Shown here: positions 1-7,457 of the stretch, piece by piece
Position numbering within the stretch: the first letter of the stretch is position 1
Layout: each line of letters starts with the position of its first letter
NCBI GenBank assembly: GCA_002306745.1
Contig: DBSW01000202.1
Coordinates: 1-12,750, forward strand
Length of the DNA: 12,750 nt
Direction of reading: 5' to 3'
From: Dehalococcoidia bacterium UBA1332
Lineage (GTDB): Bacteria; Chloroflexota; Dehalococcoidia; Lucifugimonadales; Lucifugimonadaceae
Notes under the pieces: generated by a model
What the model saw: the letters and a program-made list of their open reading frames with translations, nothing else
The model's database searches: none
What the model was told of the DNA's origin: nothing
Made by a program: the position numbers and the translations under genes

Positions 1-1186
1 CAAGGGCTGCTACCAAAGACCAGCCAATGGATGACACATATAAAGCAATAGCAGGGCTGTAAAGATCTGCAATTGTTCCGCCTAGCATTAATCCGAAACC
101 CATCATCATTAGGGCAGACATTGCTAATCCCATTACTCTGCCACGCATTTCGTCAGCGACAGCTGTTTGTAATAGGGCGAAAACAGATGTCATCCATATG
201 CCGCCTGCCGCGCCGGAAACGAATATGGCAGCCAGTGAAATAGAATAGTTTGTAGAAGCTGCAAAGACAGAGTGTCCGATAGCCATGACAAACACTGACA
301 GAATGGACATTAGTCCTTTTTTGGGCATTCCACCAAGTAAAAAAACTGCTAACGCTGCAACTAGAGCTCCCGCTCCCCATGCACCTGATATAAACCCAAA
401 ACCACTTGCACCTACTTCCAATATGTCACGTGCGTAGATTGGTAACACTGGCTGTAAGATTCCCCAAAAAATGACTCCCATAGTCATTATCAATAACCAC
501 CGGATTCGGCTGGTGTTCCAGGAATATCTCATTCCCTGTGACATCTCCTCGAATCCTGATTTCCACCCGCCTTGAATACTTGGTGTTCTTTTGGTTTTTA
601 CACCAATAAAACCTAATGAACCGACGGTGTATATGGCGGCAATTAACCAAAAAACTGAAGCGTTTCCATAAGTAGCGACTAAGATGCCTCCAATTGCTGG
701 ACCAAGCATGTTTCCTAGATTGCTAATGGTTGTATTTAATGATTGCGCTGCTACCATTTTTTCTCGCCCAACAACATCCATAACTATTGTTTGACTTGCT
801 GGATTACTCAACGCAAATGCTATTCCGATCAGAACTCCCGTGACCATTAGATGCCACCACTCTATGGTTCCAGAGCCGACAAGGAAGGCTACAAAGTAAG
901 AGATCATTGCGACGAATAGGCGACCATACAGAGCCACTAGGCGTCGATCGTACCTGTCAGCGATGACTCCTCCTATGGGACTCAGAACTAGCAGTGCCAT
1001 AGCTGGCATAGCGTTTACTACTCCCACTAGAAACGATGAATCTGTTAATTCAAGAACTAACCAAGACTGTCCCATGTTGCGGACTTGAAATCCCATGAAG
1101 GCAGCAGCATTCGCAATAAGCAGGAAAGGAAATCCTTGTATCGCAAAAATTTCCAAGGATGCTTTGATAGATGAGGTTTTCGGCAT
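1..1186 (-). CDS. MFS efflux-type transporter (EntS/MFS_3-like), C-terminus cut by window edge
   Basis: This frame is open from an ATG at 1186 to the window edge, giving about 395 residues; families of this type run about 400-420, so little is missing. It encodes a polytopic inner-membrane protein with many hydrophobic segments. The MFS motif A is visible in the loop after TM2 (GGVIADRYDRR, residues 72-82), followed by the conserved Asn-rich and GPAIGG segment (about 151-167) of the first half. A second-half repeat is visible with DEMRGRVMGL near the cytoplasmic loop before the last helices. These are hallmarks of the MFS_3/EntS-like branch of drug or siderophore exporters. The start lies only 3 nt after the stop of the lipoprotein gene upstream, with no strong ribosome binding site, so translational coupling is likely. 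The substrate cannot be told from sequence. The family call is firm; an export role is inferred. Confidence 0.9.
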   Translation of the reverse strand, partial: MPKTSSIKASLEIFAIQGFPFLLIANAAAFMGFQVRNMGQSWLVLELTDSSFLVGVVNAMPAMALLVLSPIGGVIADRYDRRLVALYGRLFVAMISYFVAFLVGSGTIEWWHLMVTGVLIGIAFALSNPASQTIVMDVVGREKMVAAQSLNTTISNLGNMLGPAIGGILVATYGNASVFWLIAAIYTVGSLGFIGVKTKRTPSIQGGWKSGFEEMSQGMRYSWNTSRIRWLLIMTMGVIFWGILQPVLPIYARDILEVGASGFGFISGAWGAGALVAALAVFLLGGMPKKGLMSILSVFVMAIGHSVFAASTNYSISLAAIFVSGAAGGIWMTSVFALLQTAVADEMRGRVMGLAMSALMMMGFGLMLGGTIADLYSPAIALYVSSIGWSLVAAL

Positions 1187-1189
1187 AGC

Positions 1190-4100
1190 TCAGTCGCTTG
1201 AAGCGATTTTAAGGTCTCCGTTGGTACTGTCAAAATACCCTATGAATATTTTGTCCTTTTCAGTGACCACTATGTCCGTATATGTACCTACTATGCTGTT
1301 GTTTTGTGGGTCATCTATCGTGAAAGTGCTCCAGTTTGACCATGTTTCATAGGCAGCACTGAAATAACTTGTTGCATATTTCAGTGACCCGTTAGTTGCA
1401 TCGTGATATGCAATGTGAAGCGAATTTTCGGAGTCTATTGTGATGCTCGCTGCTTGGCCGACGTCACCGTAAGCATCTATTTCTTCAACGCCCCAAACCC
1501 ATTTACGTGGTTTACTTTGTTGATTTAATTCAGCTGATGCATACATAAGGTCTTTATTACCAGTTTGATAATACGCGATATGCGGATTTCCTTCTGAGTC
1601 TAATGTCAGCGTTAGACTATGTTTTGTATAAACACTGTCGATTACGGTTGATTTCACCCAATCCCTGTCTTCTCCGTTTTTTGGATTAGCGCTGTGCATA
1701 TGGGTTATGGCATTTGTGCCTGTTCGGTAAACCACATGTATATCGTCTGTTGCTGTGATAACTGCTTTAGCCCACTGACCCACGTTTGATTGTGGGTCGC
1801 TATCAATTACCAGAGGATCTTTCCAATTAGTCCAGTTGTTTGACCCTTGGCTTTCTGATGACTCGATATGCATCAATCTATTATCGGAGGTGTCGTAGTA
1901 AATTATGTGAACTGATCCCGCCGAATCGATCAGAATGTTCGAGTATTCACCACTGTTACCAATGGCATTTTCTATTTGTTCTACATCCCATGCTGGAGGG
2001 GGGGCGAAATTTCCGGGAGCTTCTTGCTCTCCGATGTAACCAAAGCGGTAAAGATCCCCTTGCGTTTTATGATAAAACGATCCACACACTGGTCTGCTTT
2101 CGTCTAGCTCAAAAAGTCCGCACTCAACGTGTATGTCGCCAGGTACTTTTTCGCCACCACCGTGGGAATAAATTTCTTCGGGTGTTGAATGATTTCCTGA
2201 AGCAGTGTTGTATTTCTTGTAGTAGATGTCTTTAGATTCGCCCTCTTGATACATCATGTGAATGAATCCGGGCTCTTGATAATCCATATTGATCATCTTG
2301 CCAGGGGAACTTTCTGTTTCTATCCGCTGTATGTCCCAAGTCAGATCACTAGTGGCATTACGGTCATACTCGCTTATGGTTCCAGATTTAAGTTGATTCT
2401 TGTTTTCTTCATCATGAGGATTGGTTTTACGTTCGGTTATAGTCCCAGACTGAAGTTTATTTTCAGATTCATCCTCTATTGGGTCTAATTCAGGTATTAC
2501 TGAAGTTTCTCTGTCAAAATCGGGTCCACCGTTTTTCTCGTCTGACTTATTCTGTCTATCAGCAATGACACCGAAACTTGGAATCAGCGGGTCTGGTTCA
2601 TAAAGGTCATTGAACCAGACCTCGATTATTCCGTCGCTACTCATCATCACATCAGTATCTCCGTCGTCGTCTAAGTCAGCAAAAATATGCTCAAGTGCTC
2701 CAAACGCACGCTCCGGACACGGGGCATTGTTTAACCTCTCTATCATCGTCACAGGTGTTTCAGGATATTCACCAAATCCGTCGTTCAGCCATGCGCATCC
2801 ATTCCTATGAATATCTAGATCACCGTCAGAGTCCAGATCTGCAAAAGAAGCTCTGTCGATCCTCTGATCTTGATTTAATCCGGAGAGCTGAGTCTGTATA
2901 AATCTGACATCACTCTGCTCTAATACCAACTCGTAATCTAGGAACTGTCCGTTACCACGATTGATCATGAGCAGAATTTCACCAAAGGCACTGATTAACA
3001 GGTCTAGGTCATTATCATCATCTATATCGCCTAGATCTATAAATTTTGGATTCCAAGCCGTGTGTTCTCCGCTATTGGCCGAGCTGTAGATGGTTTTTGC
3101 AGGGAGTTCGTAAGTTTCTGTAGCGCTATTTCCGTCGAGGAATACTGATAAAGAGTTGGTTTCCGGCCAAGGGGCTGGTTGTATTTCCGTATGCACAATA
3201 TTCGTTAGCATCACCACATCGTCATCGCCGTCGTTATCTAGGTCGCCCACAGCTAGGTCGATGTAAGACATGCCTTCACCTAATGGACTTGCTTTATCAA
3301 GAACATTGGGCGGGGCTTGTTCGAATGTTTCTAATTCTGTTAACTGCGATGTTTTTGTTGGTTGGTAGCTAGGGTTAGAGCGCCCGTACGCGTAAAATTG
3401 ATTTTGGATATATGGGGGGTATTTATAACCGACCATTAGTTCGAGATTTTGATCGCCATCTCGGTCAACTAGTGTTAGATGACCTCCAGTGATGCAGGGA
3501 TCGGCTGGTATCGATCTGCAGGCCCTATTTACCAGATCATTGTGGTAGGGATTGTCATCCTCGATGAAGAACCAACCATAATTCTTAGGAAGATAGGTGA
3601 CTTGATTATCGGATTCATTCGAGATCCACCCAGTTAATGAACAGCCGTAAAAACCTTCCGCAAGCGTGGATTCTGCTGAAAGAGTTTCGTGTGAACGCCA
3701 GAATGTGTCGCCGCCATCAGCATAAGACGTGTTACAGGGTTCGTATTTGGTAACTAAATCATGTAGTCCGTCTGAATTAATATCTCCTACAGCGCTCACT
3801 TTATTATTCACCGAATTCAAGAAATGAGTTTCGGACGGTTGGAAATAACCTGCACCATTGTTCACAAGTAAGCTGCTTGGACCGGTTACGGGTGAAACAC
3901 AATTGTTGGTTACGTAAACACCTGTGGGTTCAGTCGGGTCGTAATCAAAAAGATCAAAACGAACATGTTCGTCACAGCCAGTATAAATTCTTTGCCCAGA
4001 ATCGAAAAAATTCGGAACGAAACCTTCGGTCTCAGTTACAAATTGAACTATGTAAGGTTCGTTTATTTCCAAACCACAAGCGTCCATAGGTATATGAAAC

Positions 4101-4528
4101 GAGACCGTGATTCGCTCACCTCTTGAAAATTCTTGGCTAGGCGTAAATCGTATTGACCGCGTATTTGCGGCTGATGAATGGCGCGTTGTCACTGGAATAT
4201 CCCCTGAAACAGCGCCGGTGACAGAAATTTGATGATCGGTGAAATCCATTAAATGATTGGAGTTGATCTCTATTTCTGAATTTTTTGGAACATTTAAGGC
4301 CAGGTTAGCTGGTTCAGATGAGAATTCATATTCGCAATAGGTTTCAGTGAGAGCTTCTGATACCTGATTTTGATTGACATCATCTATCACAGATTCCGAT
4401 GAGTCAATTTGCGATTGTTGCGAACTCTGTTGGGTTTGGGTACATCCGACTAGCAGTAATATGCAGATCGTAATCGCAAATTTTGACAATGTGTTTTTTC
4501 GGTGAATGTACTGAAATTGAGCGATCAT
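1190..4528 (-). CDS. Large secreted lipoprotein with Big_5-like domain and two tandem beta-propellers (FG-GAP/VCBS plus a second repeat type)
   Basis: The ATG at 4528 overlaps the upstream stop (ATGA), giving 1112 aa; an in-frame ATG at 4561 would add 11 residues. In the 4528 form, a positively charged n-region, a hydrophobic core and a lipobox LVGC place the lipidated Cys at residue 29. A Gln/Ser-rich linker follows, then a Big_5/SbsA_Ig-like domain (about 70-170). Six calcium-loop motifs of FG-GAP/VCBS type follow (DINSDGLHD, DRDGDQNLE, DLDNDGDDD, DIDDDNDLD, DLDSDGDLD, DLDDDGDTD) at about 249, 355, 429, 501, 564 and 618. A charged linker carries a duplicated SGTI motif (about 694-718). The C-terminal 380 residues hold about seven repeats ending in patterns such as HIAYYQTGNKDLMYA and HIAYHDATNGSLKYA, which suggests a seven-bladed propeller. 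No catalytic motif is seen. A surface adhesion, binding or sensing role is inferred. Neighbours are DUF418 and MFS membrane proteins. Confidence 0.88.
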   Translation of the reverse strand: MIAQFQYIHRKNTLSKFAITICILLLVGCTQTQQSSQQSQIDSSESVIDDVNQNQVSEALTETYCEYEFSSEPANLALNVPKNSEIEINSNHLMDFTDHQISVTGAVSGDIPVTTRHSSAANTRSIRFTPSQEFSRGERITVSFHIPMDACGLEINEPYIVQFVTETEGFVPNFFDSGQRIYTGCDEHVRFDLFDYDPTEPTGVYVTNNCVSPVTGPSSLLVNNGAGYFQPSETHFLNSVNNKVSAVGDINSDGLHDLVTKYEPCNTSYADGGDTFWRSHETLSAESTLAEGFYGCSLTGWISNESDNQVTYLPKNYGWFFIEDDNPYHNDLVNRACRSIPADPCITGGHLTLVDRDGDQNLELMVGYKYPPYIQNQFYAYGRSNPSYQPTKTSQLTELETFEQAPPNVLDKASPLGEGMSYIDLAVGDLDNDGDDDVVMLTNIVHTEIQPAPWPETNSLSVFLDGNSATETYELPAKTIYSSANSGEHTAWNPKFIDLGDIDDDNDLDLLISAFGEILLMINRGNGQFLDYELVLEQSDVRFIQTQLSGLNQDQRIDRASFADLDSDGDLDIHRNGCAWLNDGFGEYPETPVTMIERLNNAPCPERAFGALEHIFADLDDDGDTDVMMSSDGIIEVWFNDLYEPDPLIPSFGVIADRQNKSDEKNGGPDFDRETSVIPELDPIEDESENKLQSGTITERKTNPHDEENKNQLKSGTISEYDRNATSDLTWDIQRIETESSPGKMINMDYQEPGFIHMMYQEGESKDIYYKKYNTASGNHSTPEEIYSHGGGEKVPGDIHVECGLFELDESRPVCGSFYHKTQGDLYRFGYIGEQEAPGNFAPPPAWDVEQIENAIGNSGEYSNILIDSAGSVHIIYYDTSDNRLMHIESSESQGSNNWTNWKDPLVIDSDPQSNVGQWAKAVITATDDIHVVYRTGTNAITHMHSANPKNGEDRDWVKSTVIDSVYTKHSLTLTLDSEGNPHIAYYQTGNKDLMYASAELNQQSKPRKWVWGVEEIDAYGDVGQAASITIDSENSLHIAYHDATNGSLKYATSYFSAAYETWSNWSTFTIDDPQNNSIVGTYTDIVVTEKDKIFIGYFDSTNGDLKIASSD

Positions 4529-5685
4529 AATGATCTGTACGTTAATTTTCTCCAGATCCATTCCATAGGTCCGTAACGAAAATTATCCAACCAAATTTTG
4601 GACCAAATTAGTTGGATCGCCCATATAGCGAAAACAAAGACCACGATTTCTTTTCTAGTGAAATCTTCTTTTTGGAAAATAACCGTGAAAATTAGAACGC
4701 CTAATATGCTTTGTGATAAATAGTTTGTGAATGCCATTTTGCCGCAAGCGCGTATTCTCGAGGCGATCTTGTTAGAAATATTTTTATTCAGTAATGAAAA
4801 AATTCCAATGTACGCGAGGACTAATGGCACTATTCCCAGTTTGGCGGGCACCCATCCTATCAGTGCGATTTCAGGGTCGTACTCTGCGTATATCATCCAG
4901 GCGGTACTCGCTAAAGTGATTGGGATTCCGATAACAAGACCGAATAAAGCCATCCTTCGATAAATTTTGGTATTTAGATGGCCTTGGAGAACATTGAGTC
5001 GATATAAGACAACTCCGAGTAGCATCATGCCTAAGGCTCTACAAAATCCATCAGCGATAAAAAACAGGCCAATCATATCTCCCATTTTTTCTTTTTCTGC
5101 GAACCAGAATTTACCTAACCCTATATTCCATGTTTTGTTAGCGTTGTCGTCTGTAAGTGCCTCTATAAGATTGCCGTTGGCATCGAATAATTGTTGTAAC
5201 AAGACTGAAAGTATGATCGGCGAAATCATGCATATAGCGCTTATAGCTATTAACAGACGTATTCGCCGTTTGTACAAAAAAATAACTATAGGTGCGCATA
5301 TTGCATATAGGGAGAGAACATCACCTTTCCAAATAAGCAGCAAGTGGATCAGCCCAAAGATGAGTAGTAACAGGTTTCGCCAAAGACTTAAACGCCTAGG
5401 TGATGGGTGGCTACGTTTTTGAGCTGATTCAATAAATAGGACGATGCCAGCTCCAAATAGTAGTGAGAAAAGTCCCATCATTTTCTGATTGAAAAACAAA
5501 TCAGAAATGACGACTATAGTCCAATCGATTGGTCCGCTATGACCTGCCGATGATGGATTAGATCCTGCTGAAAACGGAAGCCCGAAGTAAATCGAGTTGA
5601 TCATCAGGATTCCTAAAATGGCTATGCCCCTGATGAAATCAAGATTTGTGATTCGTTCGGAAATATGGGTTTTGGGCTGATTCAT
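4525..5685 (-). CDS. DUF418 / YeiB-family multi-pass membrane protein
   Basis: This 386-aa polytopic inner-membrane protein opens with LDFIRGIAILGILMIN (residues 15-30), typical of the DUF418/YeiB family and its acyltransferase-like relatives. It also has the long hydrophobic helices, the central HLLLIWKGDVLSLYAICAP stretch (114-132), the GKMAFTNYLSQS signature (315-326) and the hallmark C-terminal RYGPMEWIWRKLTY (370-383). Length matches the family. Members are uncharacterised in most species; a role in transporting or acylating a small molecule or envelope component is suspected from fold similarity only. The ATG at 5685 has no clear Shine-Dalgarno sequence. The stop overlaps the lipoprotein start as ATGA, and the MFS gene follows 3 nt after that gene, so the three are probably co-transcribed from the 5686-5993 gap. 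Family assignment is firm; function is unknown. Confidence 0.9.
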   Translation of the reverse strand: MNQPKTHISERITNLDFIRGIAILGILMINSIYFGLPFSAGSNPSSAGHSGPIDWTIVVISDLFFNQKMMGLFSLLFGAGIVLFIESAQKRSHPSPRRLSLWRNLLLLIFGLIHLLLIWKGDVLSLYAICAPIVIFLYKRRIRLLIAISAICMISPIILSVLLQQLFDANGNLIEALTDDNANKTWNIGLGKFWFAEKEKMGDMIGLFFIADGFCRALGMMLLGVVLYRLNVLQGHLNTKIYRRMALFGLVIGIPITLASTAWMIYAEYDPEIALIGWVPAKLGIVPLVLAYIGIFSLLNKNISNKIASRIRACGKMAFTNYLSQSILGVLIFTVIFQKEDFTRKEIVVFVFAIWAIQLIWSKIWLDNFRYGPMEWIWRKLTYRSL

Positions 5686-5993
5686 TCAATTGATTGTACA
5701 AGTGAATGTTGGCGCTAAATAGATACTGAATCAGATCGAATACGTAGTTCAATCCTTTATTACTTAAATGAAAATATTGGGGGCGTGTCGGAGAGTACAC
5801 CCCCAATCTCCATTGACCGATGAAAGGTATAGTTCCCCATCGGGTTTCCAGCGCAACTGACTTCTGGGAGCGTCCTTCAGAGCAGCGCTGAATGGCGAAA
5901 TACTTGTTTGCCCGTTCGCAAAATAAAATTTCCTCTGAAACTGGGATAAAAATTTATAGTGCCGGTCAAGTATTACTTTTATTGAACACTCTT
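5686..5993. other. 308-bp gap without a recognised gene; contains hairpins and the likely promoter of the DUF418 operon
   Basis: This stretch lies between the SDR gene stop and the DUF418 start, both on the minus strand. It holds a long GC-rich hairpin (5776-5807), a shorter stem CCGATG/CATCGG (5817-5822 with 5838-5843) and TTCAG/CTGAA (5877-5881 region with 5888-5892). No tRNA, tmRNA, SRP RNA, RNase P or riboswitch motif was recognised. One minus-strand frame is open for 82 codons (6012-5764) but has no usable start codon near its beginning. A promoter for the DUF418 operon is expected in 5686-5775, but no convincing -35/-10 pair could be picked; TTGAAC near 5750 is a weak candidate. Confidence 0.5.
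5776..5807 (-). terminator. Strong GC-rich hairpin, possible intrinsic terminator of the photolyase-SDR operon
   Basis: ATTGGGGG (5776-5783) pairs perfectly with CCCCCAAT (5800-5807). After one C-A mismatch the stem continues for four more pairs, two of them G-U, closing on a 6-nt loop CGGAGA (5789-5794). Read on the minus strand, the hairpin is followed by TATTTTCATTT, a moderate T-rich run. Read on the plus strand there is no T-run. It lies about 190 nt past the SDR stop, so it could end that transcript, or a separate small RNA made from the gap. The pairing is directly visible; the terminator role is inferred. Confidence 0.45.
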
Positions 5994-7412
5994 TTACAAA
6001 TGTGTAGACGAGTTAATTTTTATGGCCATTTTTTTGACCATGTTGTTGAACACAAGCGCATGAATCGGGTAAAGAACGAACCAGTAAACGTGCCCAAACC
6101 AGCCCTTTGGGTTAAAAGACACAGTATGAATCAGTAATGAACCACCGTTAGACCCCTTTTGTACTTGGATATCGAAAGCTGCTTCACCTGGGAGCCGCAT
6201 ATCAGCGGTAAGAGTTAGTCGGTCGTTAGACACCCTGCTAACGGTCCAGAAATCTAACTGGTCGCCTTCTTTCAGTACTTCAGGTCTTCCTTTTCTCATG
6301 CCTACTCCGCCGAAGATACGATCTATAAATCCTCGAAATACCCATAGCCACGTAAGCCAGAACCAACCATATTTTCCACCGATCTGAGTAGCTATTTTGA
6401 AGGCAGTTTCGGGTTCAGCATTTACCTGTTTTATTCGTTTTTCTACAAATCGAGTACCGACTAAACCTTTTTGGGTTTGGTCATTTGGCTGAGCGTCCAA
6501 AAAACTAAACGAATTTTCTTCATCTATTAGTGTTTCTTTGATCGATTGTGTTACGCCTATTGGTTTTATGTTGAAAATCGAAGCCGTGTTATTTACAACT
6601 ACGGATCTGTGAACAGCGCTTTCTACAATTCTCCGTCCGATTTTGTAATGTGCAGGTGTAATGAGTTTTAACCAGTGGCTTGAAAGCCTCGGAGTAATGA
6701 CCGGTACCGGCACCATAGCTCGTTTCAGCCCGCGTACCTGACCGTAAGTTTTCATAAGATCTTGGTATCTGACTACATCCGATCCTCCGATTTCAATTAT
6801 TGAATTTTTCGCTTCTATATTTAGTCCAGATATGAGGTAGTTTTTTATATCTCTGGCAGATATAGGTTGTAGTTCTTGTCTGACCCAACGGGGCGTTACC
6901 ATCACCGGAAGTCGTTCGACTAATGCCCTAACAGCTTCAAACGGCATGCTACCTACGCCGATAATTACGGAAGCCCTAAATTCAATTGTGGGAACCCCTG
7001 ATTCTCTGAGTATTTGCCCCACTTTATGCCGGCTTGACATGTGGGCAGAGCTCTCAATCTGGTTGTCTTGGGATAGTGCACCCAAGAAGATAATTCGCTG
7101 TACGCCTGATCGTAACGCTTCGGTTCCGAAAATCTTGGCGCTATTCGTTTCTAGTTCTTCAAAATTGTCGGATTCTCCAAGTGAGTGAACTAGGTAGTAC
7201 GCGTCAGTTACGCCTTTCATTGCGTCCTTTAATGAGTCTGGATTGCCTGTATCGCCAAAGACTGCAGACGCGTTTGCTGGTAATGAATTCGCGAAAGCCT
7301 TTGGATTTCGGCTCATACATTTGACCTGAGTGAATTTCGTGGTTAGCTCTGGCAAAAGTAATTTGCCTACGTAACCGGTTGCTCCAGTCAGTAGGATCGT
7401 TCTTTTTTGCAA
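5994..7412 (-). CDS. SDR-family NAD(P)-binding protein with DUF2867-like C-terminal domain (YbjT-like)
   Basis: This 472-aa soluble protein begins with a Rossmann nucleotide-binding motif TGATGYVG (residues 9-16) after a short beta strand, typical of atypical/extended SDR and NmrA-like proteins. The classical YxxxK catalytic pair is not evident; SSRHKVGQIL (126-135) occupies the usual region, as in other atypical SDRs. Residues to about 290 form the nucleotide-sugar-epimerase-like core, with ARDIKNYLISGL (186-197). After a linker, residues about 335-463 match the DUF2867 type, with Trp-rich GWFWLTWLWVFRGFIDR (349-365) and FNPKGWFGHVYWFVLYPIH (433-451). This two-domain arrangement is known from E. 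coli YbjT and mycobacterial homologues whose substrate is unknown. It sits 45 nt after the photolyase stop; a GGAG lies about 12 nt before the ATG. Co-transcription with the photolyase is likely. Confidence 0.88.
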   Translation of the reverse strand: MQKRTILLTGATGYVGKLLLPELTTKFTQVKCMSRNPKAFANSLPANASAVFGDTGNPDSLKDAMKGVTDAYYLVHSLGESDNFEELETNSAKIFGTEALRSGVQRIIFLGALSQDNQIESSAHMSSRHKVGQILRESGVPTIEFRASVIIGVGSMPFEAVRALVERLPVMVTPRWVRQELQPISARDIKNYLISGLNIEAKNSIIEIGGSDVVRYQDLMKTYGQVRGLKRAMVPVPVITPRLSSHWLKLITPAHYKIGRRIVESAVHRSVVVNNTASIFNIKPIGVTQSIKETLIDEENSFSFLDAQPNDQTQKGLVGTRFVEKRIKQVNAEPETAFKIATQIGGKYGWFWLTWLWVFRGFIDRIFGGVGMRKGRPEVLKEGDQLDFWTVSRVSNDRLTLTADMRLPGEAAFDIQVQKGSNGGSLLIHTVSFNPKGWFGHVYWFVLYPIHALVFNNMVKKMAIKINSSTHL

Positions 7413-7457
7413 AGAAAATGCTCCAAATATTTATTCATTAGCGTTTGGTATACGAAA

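Noticed and set aside
1840..2235. 131-aa plus-strand open frame inside the lipoprotein gene
   Set aside because: Antisense to the repeat-bearing coding frame; Cys/Arg-rich peptide typical of a shadow frame.
4529..4561. Upstream ATG at 4561 as start of the lipoprotein
   Set aside because: It would overlap the DUF418 gene by 37 nt and lengthen the n-region of the signal peptide; the ATG at 4528 gives an ATGA overlap and a more normal signal peptide. It remains possible.
5768..5860. A 30-aa plus-strand ORF (ATG at 5768) across the hairpin
   Set aside because: No ribosome binding site, no recognisable motif, and its start lies just before the strong stem; better explained as structured non-coding sequence.
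5892..6137. 81-aa plus-strand open frame over the SDR gene end and gap
   Set aside because: Mostly antisense to the DUF2867-like domain; no family features and no ribosome binding site.
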